31,919 nucleotides of DNA from a virus. The notes beneath the pieces were generated by a model. That model saw only the letters and a program-made list of their open reading frames with translations, did no database searches and was not told the origin of the DNA. Below, piece by piece: positions 18,076 through 24,449 of the stretch. How positions within the stretch are numbered: the first letter of the stretch is position 1; each line of letters starts with the position of its first letter. Both the position numbers and the translations under genes were made by a program. The stretch covers positions 1 to 31,919 of the IMG/VR virus record IMGVR_UViG_3300002488_000009. The stretch is one strand, 5' to 3'.

Positions 18076-19442
18076 TAGCTAAAGGCCAGTTGTGGTGCGC
18101 CAAGTTGAATAGAGCCAGAGGCTTTTACAAAGTACGGCACTATGTCTACCGCACTTGCCGCTGAACTAAGAGTAATTCCCCCACCAGCCGGGCTTTCGTA
18201 GTCTGTATCAAGGCTTATGGTTCTGCTGCCTGTTCCATCCTGAATAAAAACAATTACGCCAGATTGACCAGCAGCTTCTGTCGTTGGGTTAGAAAGCGTG
18301 ATGCTACTACCCGAAGAAGGCGCTAAAGTCAGGATAAAGTTCTGCGCCGCGCTAAAATCAAGAGTAGTTGCGCCAGTTAAAGTAGCTGTGCTGGTAGCAG
18401 CTAGGACCCTAGCAGCAAACGTGCCAGTGGTCGTCCCCGTTGCTATGGAAAATACTGTGGCGTCTGCATCATTTTTGATGGTTACGTCTGAGGTGCTGCC
18501 TTGGCCCGTAAGAATAAGACCCTCGGCAGCTGTATACCCAACGGCGGCGGCGTCACTACTAGACGTATCACCAGCAGGGTTGACCGTTCCAGTAGATATT
18601 AAGTCACCACCCGCTGTTACATTTCCTACCACCGTTACGTTTGTGGTCCCGGTAGGGATTTCAAGAACATCAGCGTCTGCGTCGTTCTTTATCGTAACGT
18701 CATTGGTTGAGCCTTGTCCGGTTATGATAATACCTTCGGCAGCGGTGTAACCTATCGCCGCAGCATCACTAGCTGACGTGTCCCCAGCGGGGTTGACCGT
18801 TCCGGTAGATACTAAATCGCCGCCAGCAGTTACGTTGCCTACGACAGTTACGTTAGTGGTTCCTGTCGGGATCTCAAGAACATCCGCATCCGCATCGTTC
18901 TTTATCGTAACGTCGTTGGTTGAGCCCTGGCCTGTCAGTATTAAACCTTCCGCAGCCGTATAGCCCACAGAAGCTTGGTCACCGGCAGCCGTATCAGAGC
19001 TAACCGTAACTTTACCAAAAGACATTGGATTAGCGAATATACTAGCAACCGCCGCGCCGCTCCCCGCCCCGTCTGCGTAGATAATATCTGCCCCACCTGC
19101 TAGGATACTTACATTTGCGCCACTACCTTGAGAAAAAGTAGCCGTTTGATCCGTGTTATTGTAAACGAAATAAATTTTATCCGCATCGTTTGGGCTAATT
19201 GTAATGGTGTTAGTACCACTAGGGCTGCCGCCTAAAACAAGGAGCTTAAACATGCCGTCTGAAAGCGTGCCGTCTGTGGTGGTTAATGTGTGGGAGGTCC
19301 CTGATAAAGTTATCGCCGCAACGCCGTTAAGGGCACGGTCAATAATATCAAAGTTAGTATTGGTGGTGTCGCCCCACGTACCGGACTGATCCCCAGAGGC
19401 GGGCTTTTCAATGCCAGTGTTTGAAGTATATGAAGAAACCAT
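18075..19442 (-). CDS. Tail fibre with conserved N-terminus and 71-residue repeats (455 aa)
   Basis: A 455-residue fibre. Residues 9-40 (TGIEKPASGDQSGTWGDTTN, then NFDIIDRALNG) are the well-known N-terminal particle-attachment type segment of many marine phage fibres. From about residue 158 a 71-residue block rich in Thr, Val, Gly and Asp is repeated twice in full and once in part. Each block starts at x-V/I-G-Y-T-A-A-E-G and continues T-I-K-N-D-A-D-A-D-V-L-E-I-P. The C-terminal part (about 345-455) is beta-rich and ends IQLGAPQLAFS. The threonine/valine repeats suggest an elongated trimeric beta shaft. It sits between the 22-residue-repeat protein and the large adhesin, so the three probably make up the fibre apparatus. 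Confidence 0.75.
   Translation of the reverse strand: MVSSYTSNTGIEKPASGDQSGTWGDTTNTNFDIIDRALNGVAAITLSGTSHTLTTTDGTLSDGMFKLLVLGGSPSGTNTITISPNDADKIYFVYNNTDQTATFSQGSGANVSILAGGADIIYADGAGSGAAVASIFANPMSFGKVTVSSDTAAGDQASVGYTAAEGLILTGQGSTNDVTIKNDADADVLEIPTGTTNVTVVGNVTAGGDLVSTGTVNPAGDTSASDAAAIGYTAAEGIIITGQGSTNDVTIKNDADADVLEIPTGTTNVTVVGNVTAGGDLISTGTVNPAGDTSSSDAAAVGYTAAEGLILTGQGSTSDVTIKNDADATVFSIATGTTTGTFAARVLAATSTATLTGATTLDFSAAQNFILTLAPSSGSSITLSNPTTEAAGQSGVIVFIQDGTGSRTISLDTDYESPAGGGITLSSAASAVDIVPYFVKASGSIQLGAPQLAFS
18432..18971 (-). repeat. Tandem 213-bp (71-codon) coding repeats in the fibre gene
   Basis: Two full units and a partial third, each starting at the codons for V/I-G-Y-T-A-A-E-G. For example, GACGT at 18562 and 18775 mark equivalent points, a spacing of exactly 213 bases. 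The units differ mainly at third codon positions, which indicates older duplication under protein-level selection rather than very recent copying. The length is in frame, so unit number can change without a frameshift. Confidence 0.8.
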
Positions 19443-19452
19443 CTACCTTTCC

Positions 19453-20412
19453 TTATGCTGCAATATCATCCCAAGACGGTGATTGACTTGGCGTTATACC
19501 TGACCAAGACGGTGATTGACTTGGCGTAGTTTCAGACCAACTCGGTGATTGACTTGGGTCTATTTTACTCCAAATTGTAAGATTTCCAACAGAAGAATTT
19601 CCTACAAGTCCCACTGGAGAAATAAGCACGCCAGCGGCGGGTGTTACAGACCCTACAGATCCGTTTACTTCAAATCCGGTAACATCTACGCTTTTGGGTA
19701 TGGAGGCTGTTACACTTCCTACGGCACTCGTGCCTGTTACTCCTGTAACCGATAACACGTTAACGCTTGCAGTGGTAACAGACCCGACAGAACCTGTTCC
19801 AGAAACACCTGTAACACTTACTCCGGTAACTGTCGCGACAGTAACAGACCCGACAGCCGAAGTACCTGCAAAACCAGTAAGGGTAACATCAGCGTTAGCC
19901 TCAACCGTAACAGTGCCCACAGAGGCCGTGCCAGAAACGCCCGTAACATTTACGCCCTCTCCCGTTCGGACATCAGGGAGACCTACCGCCCCAGTTGCAG
20001 AAACGCCCGTAACAGAAATTGTATTTACTGTGGAAAGAGAGACACTTCCTACAGCGCTGGTGCCCGCAGAACCTGTAACAGCTACGGTTTTAGGTAGGGA
20101 AGCTACTACGGTGCCTACAGCGCTGGTGCCCGCAGAACCCGTAACGGAGGTGTTGGCGTCAGCAGATACGGTTACAGAACCAACAGAACCTGTTGCCGCT
20201 AAACCTGTTTCTGGAATGTTATTTACGGTGACAAGACTTACGGTGCCTATTGCTGAAGTGCCCGCAAAACCTGTTACAGCAAGGGGAGCGGCTTGTCCGT
20301 AAGGGCCCTCACCCCAACCAGCGCGGCCCCACCCAGCAATACGCTCTGAGATGGGAGTACTCCACGCCCCCTCAGACCACGAGCCTCTACTCCATCCACT
20401 GATTAAAGACAC
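19453..20412 (-). CDS. Repeat-built beta-fibre-like protein (319 aa)
   Basis: A 319-residue protein made almost wholly of repeats. Residues 1-40 carry tryptophans at 7, 12, 17, 28 and 33 in a G-x-W-S/G-x-G-x-W pattern. Residues 46-285 contain eleven units of about 22 residues with consensus V-T-G-x-x-G-T-S-A-V-G-S-V-T plus a variable strand. Residues 286-318 are three 11-residue repeats P-S-Q-S-P-S-W. The short Gly/Val/Thr unit with alternating hydrophobics suggests a beta-solenoid or intertwined fibre. The start is a GTG at 20412 behind a weak AAGGG. It directly precedes the fibre genes. No enzyme motif was seen, and the protein family is not known to me by name. Confidence 0.7.
   Translation of the reverse strand: MSLISGWSRGSWSEGAWSTPISERIAGWGRAGWGEGPYGQAAPLAVTGFAGTSAIGTVSLVTVNNIPETGLAATGSVGSVTVSADANTSVTGSAGTSAVGTVVASLPKTVAVTGSAGTSAVGSVSLSTVNTISVTGVSATGAVGLPDVRTGEGVNVTGVSGTASVGTVTVEANADVTLTGFAGTSAVGSVTVATVTGVSVTGVSGTGSVGSVTTASVNVLSVTGVTGTSAVGSVTASIPKSVDVTGFEVNGSVGSVTPAAGVLISPVGLVGNSSVGNLTIWSKIDPSQSPSWSETTPSQSPSWSGITPSQSPSWDDIAA
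19459..19557 (-). repeat. Three tandem 33-bp repeats (PSQSPSW units)
   Basis: The 3' end of the 319-residue gene holds three 33-base units. On the plus strand the core GGTGATTGACTTGG occurs three times, with equivalent points at 19475, 19508 and 19541. Each encodes P-S-Q-S-P-S-W plus four variable residues. The first two transcribed-last units are almost identical in DNA, which suggests recent duplication. Confidence 0.85.
19558..20277 (-). repeat. Eleven degenerate 66-bp-class coding repeats (22-residue units)
   Basis: This stretch encodes eleven consecutive units of 20 to 23 residues with the core G-T-S-A-V-G-S-V-T. At the DNA level the units are degenerate: the core Gly, Val and Thr codons differ between units, and the last part of each unit is variable. 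The strongest DNA similarity is between neighbouring units near 20040-20150. Confidence 0.75.
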
Positions 20413-20428
20413 GGGCCTGGGCCCTTAT

Positions 20429-20860
20429 TTAAGCAATACGGATGATAGCGTTGCTAGCGTCCGCTGTCGGGAATTGAATAGTGAAGTCACCTGCCGTAGA
20501 GGTTTTATCTCCTCCAAAAGCCAGGACCGCCACTGCCGGATCTCCTGAAGCACTGTCGTTGTAAATCAACGCACCGTTAGCCGTTACCGTTGCGGTAGAA
20601 AACGTCAGGTCAGAAAAATCGGTGAGCGCGGTAGTTCCACTGGTTGTAGGGGTCACATTAGTTAAAGCAGCGCCACCTGCGGTGTAGTTCGTGCCACTAG
20701 CTTCGTTAGATGTAGAGTAAGCCGTGGTAGACGCTCCCAAAGAAGCGTCGCTCGTAAACAAAGCTAGCTTAAAAGTATTCCCGCTACTGTTGGTAAAATT
20801 GTGAGTTGCCGTCATCAATTCTTTTTTGAACGACGTACACAATGCCTGTGATATAGCCAT
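20429..20860 (-). CDS. Small structural protein (143 aa)
   Basis: A 143-residue, beta-rich protein that begins MAISQALCTSFKKELMTATH and then alternates short strands with Ser/Thr/Gly loops (F-K-L-A-L-F-T-S-D-A-S-L near residue 30). It ends A-N-A-I-I-R-I-A. The 'K-L-A-L-F-T' start is a pattern I associate with small virion proteins near the tail genes of marine phages, but I cannot name a family. It has a good ribosome-binding site (AAGGAG about eight bases before the ATG at 20860). It lies between the adaptor genes and the repeat fibre, which suggests a collar or tail-tip part. Confidence 0.6.
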   Translation of the reverse strand: MAISQALCTSFKKELMTATHNFTNSSGNTFKLALFTSDASLGASTTAYSTSNEASGTNYTAGGAALTNVTPTTSGTTALTDFSDLTFSTATVTANGALIYNDSASGDPAVAVLAFGGDKTSTAGDFTIQFPTADASNAIIRIA

Positions 20861-20861
20861 G

Positions 20862-21155
20862 TTATAATCTCCTTATCAACTCAGCTAGTTCTGGATGCCC
20901 CGCATCGTTCAAAGCATTAAAAACTGTAGTTCTGTCACTATTTATAGCTTCTCTCATATACAGACTCAACAATTTTTCAACTTGGTCACGGTAAGCAAGA
21001 GCCTGATCTTTAATTGCAGGGGGAGCATTTTCAGAAACAGAAATTAAACGGTCTGCACACCTTTTAGCTACTTCTTCTGGCGTATGCCCTCGACGCTCCG
21101 TTGTATGAACTAAAACTTTGTAATTTGGGTCCATTTCTATTGTAGCAGAAAACAT
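20862..21155 (-). CDS. Small helical protein of unknown function (97 aa)
   Basis: A 97-residue mostly helical protein. Residues about 22-70 (R-G-H-T-P-E-E-V-A-K-R-C-A-D-R-L, then YRDQVEKLLSLYMREA) are amphipathic helices, and the C-terminus is AGHPELAELIRRL. It shares one base with the preceding adaptor gene, so the two are probably translated together. No motif for an enzyme or DNA-binding domain is clear. The position between an adaptor and a small structural protein suggests an assembly or head-tail-joining role, which is inference only. Confidence 0.6.
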   Translation of the reverse strand: MFSATIEMDPNYKVLVHTTERRGHTPEEVAKRCADRLISVSENAPPAIKDQALAYRDQVEKLLSLYMREAINSDRTTVFNALNDAGHPELAELIRRL

Positions 21156-21802
21156 TAAGACCTCTCTTGTGACGGCAGACCCTTACGGTAAGCATCAGTG
21201 TTTTCACGAGCTTCAGCGTAAGTTTTAAGTCGCATCAATGACTCTTCAAAGCGCTTCTCATACGTTGCAAGAAGTTGAGCGTCACCTTTCATATAAATGT
21301 AGGCCTCTACAAGGGAAGCGTACAAAAGGGCGTTAGGGCCGTTTGTGCTTAACCACGTTGTTCCGCCATCCGCACCTGCTGTTAGGCTAGCGGGACGATA
21401 ATAGTAGTGCATCTCTACCGCAAAATTTGCGTTTGGGGTGGGCGCAATCAAAAAAGTAGAATCGTCAAAAACAGCATAAAATTTTGGAACGCCGGTAGAA
21501 GCCACAGTGGGCCAGTATTCTTGTAAAAAATTTACATCTTTTATGAGTAAAAACTCTTTAGCGCTTGAGTTTGTAATAGACAAAGAAAAGGCCGCTAGAA
21601 AATCAGTGGGCATAGCTAAGTACTGGTTACCCGACGTCATCGTAGCTGTGGCGTTTTTACGAAAATTTTCTAAGTCAACTAACTTAAATATACGCTCTTC
21701 CGCGCCTCTTATGAAAACAGGCAAATTAGTGACAAAACTAGTCTCCGTGTTTTCTGAAAAGTCCTGAATAGCTGTTTTAAGCTGTGCATAAGTAAAGCTC
21801 AT
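21155..21802 (-). CDS. Head-tail adaptor-like protein (215 aa)
   Basis: A 215-residue protein with the shape of phage adaptor proteins. The N-terminal helix (Y-A-Q-L-K-T-A-I-Q-D-F-S-E-N, then LPVFIRGAEERIFKLVDLEN) is followed by a beta-rich middle (M-P-T-D-F-L-A-A-F-S-L-S, YYYRPASL) and helical C-terminal residues (LVEAYIYMKGDAQLLATYEK). This order resembles the adaptor of podovirus SU10 and related connectors that bind below the portal. The start ATG overlaps the previous gene by four bases, and the stop overlaps the next gene by one base. A role joining portal to tail is likely. The precise family name is from memory. Confidence 0.65.
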   Translation of the reverse strand: MSFTYAQLKTAIQDFSENTETSFVTNLPVFIRGAEERIFKLVDLENFRKNATATMTSGNQYLAMPTDFLAAFSLSITNSSAKEFLLIKDVNFLQEYWPTVASTGVPKFYAVFDDSTFLIAPTPNANFAVEMHYYYRPASLTAGADGGTTWLSTNGPNALLYASLVEAYIYMKGDAQLLATYEKRFEESLMRLKTYAEARENTDAYRKGLPSQERS

Positions 21803-22098
21803 GTCACCACCGTAACGGTTCCTACTACACCTACCGCCTTTATGTCAGGTTTACCTTGTGGAAAAGAAGAAGCCCCCACATGAACAACCAGGGGCTCTAT
21901 CCTATCGGGCCGAGGGTTGTATAAAGCCTCACCGTCTGCTGGGTCTCTAAAAGGACCAAGTTGCGGGTGCTTTGCCTCCCATTCGTCCTTACCAACCAAC
22001 AAGCCGGTCCACTCTCTCTGCATATCAGTGTACCTATACCGGAACCCTGAACGATCTGAGATGGCATACGCATTTTTGCCTGAAGAATAACGAGCCAT
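21799..22098 (-). CDS. Small connector-region protein ending in a VGTVTV tag (99 aa)
   Basis: A 99-residue protein of unknown family. The first half (Y-A-I-S-D-R-S-G-F-R-Y-R-Y-T-D-M, then REWTGLLVGKDEWEAKHPQL) is conserved-looking and rich in aromatics and charged residues. The second half is proline-rich (YNPRPDRIEPLVVHVG). The last 12 residues are A-V-G-V-V-G-T-V-T-V-V-T, like the end of the 99-residue protein at 11872-11573 and the repeat of the 319-residue protein. It lies between the two adaptor-like genes with a one-base gap and a four-base overlap, so it likely belongs to the connector or neck. Confidence 0.6.
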   Translation of the reverse strand: MARYSSGKNAYAISDRSGFRYRYTDMQREWTGLLVGKDEWEAKHPQLGPFRDPADGEALYNPRPDRIEPLVVHVGASSFPQGKPDIKAVGVVGTVTVVT

Positions 22099-22099
22099 T

Positions 22100-23002
22100 T
22101 TACACCCTGTAATAATCTAAGCTTGGGGCTATTAGTAAAGAGGATCTATCCCGGTCCTCTTGCATAGCCCTCTGAAGCTCTTCTTCATAGATAGCTTTTA
22201 GTAGCTGGACCTTATCAGGGGCAAACTTGACCGAAAGATAGTAGGCCAAACCAGCAGACACGCAGGGATAAAAACGGAAAGGAACCTCAACCGTATTTTC
22301 TTGAGTGTCCGCATCATCTATGCGCCGCAAACGATCAAAAACAAGCTCATAAGAAGAGCTAGAGTCCGGGGTAGGCCATAGCTTAATTTCAGGGGTTATT
22401 AGACGATCCACGTAGAACTGAACAGGCCTACCTGTTGACCGTTTACTAGCCAAACTTAAATAGGCGTCACGGCCTATTCTAGTGATTGATAAGTCAGATT
22501 GACTAGATGTACCGGAGTTTTGCCTCGTTACCGCAGAAAGAACGTCTATGGAAGCTTGAGTGTCTTCTAAAGATACGGCAGAAGAAACCGTCGCCGTGGC
22601 CCCGCTCGTCCCACCTGTGATGGTCTCGCTAGCAGAAAACGTCCCGTTAGGTATTGTAATAGCCAGTACAGTGGAAGAATCGACATTTGTAATACTTGCA
22701 GTTGCCTCGCTCGTCCCACCTGTAATAGCCTCACCGTCTTGAAAACTCGTTGTTGAGTTCACCGTCATGGTCAAAGTACCTAACGGGTAGTTAGCAACTC
22801 CGTTAGCCAGTGCAATTGTTTTCTGTTCAATTGTCCAACGATTTATGCCACGGTTAGCCCACTCCGCAAACAACAGATTTAGAGACCTTTTCGCGGTGCG
22901 AAGGTCATAACCCGTTCGAGCTTCAAGACCACACCGTTCAAACGCTTCTTCAATGTGTTCGTTTACATCAAGCTCAAAATTCTTGCTGTCGGAGACGGCC
23001 AC
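22100..23002 (-). CDS. Head-tail connector / tail accessory protein with beta insert (300 aa)
   Basis: A 300-residue protein. Residues 12-60 (DVNEHIEEAFERCGLEARTG, then LNLLFAEWANRGINRWTIE) and the C-terminal helix (YEEELQRAMQEDRDRSSLL) match a connector family widespread in marine podovirus-like phages, with the P22 tail accessory factor gp4 as a functional analogy. A central part (P-V-Q-F-Y-V-D-R, then LWPTPDSSSSYELVFDRLRR) is beta-rich. At about 78-145 there is an extra Thr/Ser/Gly-rich segment with two copies of E-x-I-T-G-G-T-S-x-A-T-A. The start is a GTG at 23002, the only start after the in-frame TAA at 23009-23011, and it follows the 43-residue gene by six bases. Confidence 0.65.
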   Translation of the reverse strand: MAVSDSKNFELDVNEHIEEAFERCGLEARTGYDLRTAKRSLNLLFAEWANRGINRWTIEQKTIALANGVANYPLGTLTMTVNSTTSFQDGEAITGGTSEATASITNVDSSTVLAITIPNGTFSASETITGGTSGATATVSSAVSLEDTQASIDVLSAVTRQNSGTSSQSDLSITRIGRDAYLSLASKRSTGRPVQFYVDRLITPEIKLWPTPDSSSSYELVFDRLRRIDDADTQENTVEVPFRFYPCVSAGLAYYLSVKFAPDKVQLLKAIYEEELQRAMQEDRDRSSLLIAPSLDYYRV

Positions 23003-23008
23003 TTGCCA

Positions 23009-23140
23009 TTACTTTCTTTTCTTGACCATGCCGCCGCCGCGCATTTTCTTGACCATGCCGCCGCCGCGCATTTTCTTAACCATACCACCACCGCGCATCT
23101 TCTTGACAGGTTTCTTACCTTTACGTGGTTTCATTGCCAT
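23009..23140 (-). CDS. 43-residue basic repeat protein (MRGGGMVKK x3)
   Basis: A short gene of 43 codons. The protein starts MAMKPRKGKKPVK and then has the nine-residue unit M-R-G-G-G-M-V-K-K three times, ending R-K. Eighteen of 43 residues are Lys or Arg. The ATG at 23140 has AGGAG eight bases upstream and overlaps the end of the preceding gene by 20 bases. The strong ribosome-binding site and the exact frame argue that it is translated. The composition suggests nucleic-acid or membrane contact, perhaps inside the head. Similar GG-x-V/M motifs occur in other proteins of this window. Confidence 0.75.
   Translation of the reverse strand: MAMKPRKGKKPVKKMRGGGMVKKMRGGGMVKKMRGGGMVKKRK
23018..23098 (-). 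repeat. Three tandem 27-bp repeats
   Basis: Three back-to-back 27-base units encode M-R-G-G-G-M-V-K-K. The last two units in reading order are identical at the DNA level, and the first differs only at third codon positions (GGT for GGC and GTT for GTC). The unit is in frame and could expand or contract by slippage or recombination. Confidence 0.9.
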
Positions 23141-23684
23141 TTATCAATCTCCTATAAAGGGTTTCTCGCTGTGCATATAAAGCATTATTCTCAGCAGATT
23201 TAAAGGCTTCATCATAATATCCCAAAGGCTTTAAAGCCTCGGCCTTCTCATGCAAATACTTTAACCTCTGCACGAAAATAATAGCATAACTTTTATCGAC
23301 TAAGGGAGAAAAAGATCCATCGTTTAACAATTCCTCGCAATCATCGTCAGGGTGAAAGCCCATGACCCACATGTCTTTCTGAGCAAACATGCCCTCTGCA
23401 ATTGCCTCATTTAGATCATAGAGAAAATCTTCAAATTCGTCAGGGTCTTTTTTGTAAGCAAGATCGACCACAAGAATTAATTTATACTTATCGTTAAACC
23501 CCGCTATGGTTCTGTAGAGAGGTAAGTTGTCTGATTCGGTTTTAAACACAAAACCAACTTCGTCATCACTCCAAGCTTTTTTAGCGTAAGGGCAAGCGGG
23601 TAGGTTATTAAACAAGGGGGATGGGTTTTCTAAGGCATGCTTAGACCACTCCCTAACCTCCTCTTTTATCTGCTGTTCAAGCAT
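23121..23684 (-). CDS. Conserved phage protein with CPYAKKAW motif (187 aa)
   Basis: A 187-residue acidic/aromatic protein. The N-terminus (REWSKHALENPSPLFNNLPA, then C-P-Y-A-K-K-A-W) recalls proteins seen in marine T4-like and podovirus-like phages, and the C-P-x-A motif resembles the start of DUF1415 proteins. A central predicted alpha/beta part (YKLILVVDLAYKKDPDEFED) and M-G-F-H-P-D-D-D-C-E-E follow. The C-terminus is helical. I cannot assign a function. The start ATG follows the previous stop directly. It is the only long non-basic protein in the small-gene cluster and may be non-structural. Confidence 0.6.
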   Translation of the reverse strand: MLEQQIKEEVREWSKHALENPSPLFNNLPACPYAKKAWSDDEVGFVFKTESDNLPLYRTIAGFNDKYKLILVVDLAYKKDPDEFEDFLYDLNEAIAEGMFAQKDMWVMGFHPDDDCEELLNDGSFSPLVDKSYAIIFVQRLKYLHEKAEALKPLGYYDEAFKSAENNALYAQRETLYRRLINGNETT

Positions 23685-24023
23685 TTAAGCGTAGATTGTT
23701 CGTTTCCGGCGGTTGGACATTACAGCGCCGCAACCTTTATTTAACCTTCTCTGCGGACCACTGGTCACAGCGCCGCCTCCAGCCATCTTCTTTACTTTTG
23801 CAGCTTTTGTATTAGCGACGACAGTTTTTCCTTTAGCGCCTTCGCGTTTCTTTTTACGTGCGGTAGAAGCCCTTTGAGACTTTGACAAAGAAGACGCTTT
23901 AGACCTAGGTAGGCACCTATCAGGGCGTTTTTTATTTTTAGAAGTACCGCATTCACCTGCGATATTACCTTTGCTATCAATGCGGACCCAATCTTCATCT
24001 AGCCACTCCTGTAGTTTCCCCAT
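23685..24023 (-). CDS. DUF5872-like basic protein (112 aa)
   Basis: A 112-residue, lysine/arginine-rich protein. Residues 5-45 (Q-E-W-L-D-E-D-W-V-R-I-D, then CGTSKNKKRPDRCLPRSKAS) match the pattern 'W-x-x-E-x-W-V-x-I-D ... C-G-x-S' that I link to DUF5872 in marine phages and algae-virus-like sequences. The rest is a highly basic tail with K-K-M-A-G-G-G-A-V and ends RRKRTIYA. It is two bases behind the next upstream gene. The C-x12-C pair at about 25 and 37 could bind metal or form a disulfide. A DNA-binding role in the head is inference. Confidence 0.65.
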   Translation of the reverse strand: MGKLQEWLDEDWVRIDSKGNIAGECGTSKNKKRPDRCLPRSKASSLSKSQRASTARKKKREGAKGKTVVANTKAAKVKKMAGGGAVTSGPQRRLNKGCGAVMSNRRKRTIYA

Positions 24024-24025
24024 GA

Positions 24026-24256
24026 CTACGACTTCTTTCGTTTCTTAGAAGCTTTGGCGTAGTTGGGATCTTTGCAATATTTAGACGCTGCTAAATTAGC
24101 GTAAGCGGAAGGATAGGTATCAAAAGTTCTTTTTGCCCAAGCTTTTCCTGCGGGGCAAATTTTACTCCCTTTGCTTTTCCTAGAAACAGCGCCGCCTTTT
24201 CTAAAATACGTTAGCGTTGGTTTACCGGGCTTTGGCCCTGTTCGTACTCTCGACAT
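24026..24256 (-). CDS. Small basic protein (76 aa)
   Basis: A 76-residue basic protein that begins MSRVRTGPKPGKPTLTYFRK, then G-G-A-V, and later ICPAGKAWAKRTFDTYPSAY followed by K-Y-C-K-D-P-N-Y. I chose ATG 24256 because GAGG lies five bases upstream. An ATG at 24271 would give five more residues but has no clear ribosome-binding site. It overlaps the end of the TM-protein gene by 35 bases. Lys and Arg make up roughly a third of the residues. The family resembles small proteins of marine phages that carry the F-D-T-Y-P-S-A-Y-A-N-L motif; function unknown. Confidence 0.65.
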   Translation of the reverse strand: MSRVRTGPKPGKPTLTYFRKGGAVSRKSKGSKICPAGKAWAKRTFDTYPSAYANLAASKYCKDPNYAKASKKRKKS

Positions 24257-24449
24257 TTGCCCTCGCAACATCTCTATCTATTAGTCTTTCCCACAAGGTG
24301 GTTATCATAGCATGATTTTGATCCACCTTTACTGCTGTTTTTTCGGTGCGCTTGTCAACGTCTATAAGGGTCAAAGCTGTCCAACTAAAAAAACCTAAAA
24401 AGGCTACTACCGTGCCAGAAACAACGGAGGTTATTAATACTCTTTCCAT
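24222..24449 (-). CDS. Small single-TM membrane protein (75 aa)
   Basis: A 75-residue protein with one hydrophobic segment near the N-terminus (VLITSVVSGTVVAFLGFFSW) followed by a charged helix (VDKRTEKTAVKVDQNHAMIT). This layout suits a small inner-membrane protein such as a holin-, antiholin- or spanin-like factor, but no family is recognised. I take ATG 24449 because it forms a TGATG overlap with the preceding stop. A GTG at 24461 would add four residues. It sits among basic virion-type genes, far from the three-TM holin. Confidence 0.6.
   Translation of the reverse strand: MERVLITSVVSGTVVAFLGFFSWTALTLIDVDKRTEKTAVKVDQNHAMITTLWERLIDRDVARANVESTNRAKAR

Noticed and set aside
19694-20302. Plus-strand open frame of 202 codons with repeats
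   Set aside because: Its repeats (V-P-x-x-P-V-T) are only the complement of the 22-residue repeats of the minus-strand gene, whose protein has a far clearer pattern and standard neighbours.
20413-20428. GGGCCCAGGCCC as a terminator
   Set aside because: The stem is only four base pairs and no T tract follows on the minus strand; it lies just before a start codon.
23000-23009. ATG at 23009 as start of the connector gene
   Set aside because: It is out of frame with the 300-residue protein and reaches a stop after 11 codons; the GTG at 23002 is the only in-frame start after the upstream stop.
23018-23098. Possible CRISPR-like or regulatory short repeats
   Set aside because: The three 27-base units are directly adjacent without spacers and are an in-frame part of a coding sequence with a good ribosome-binding site.
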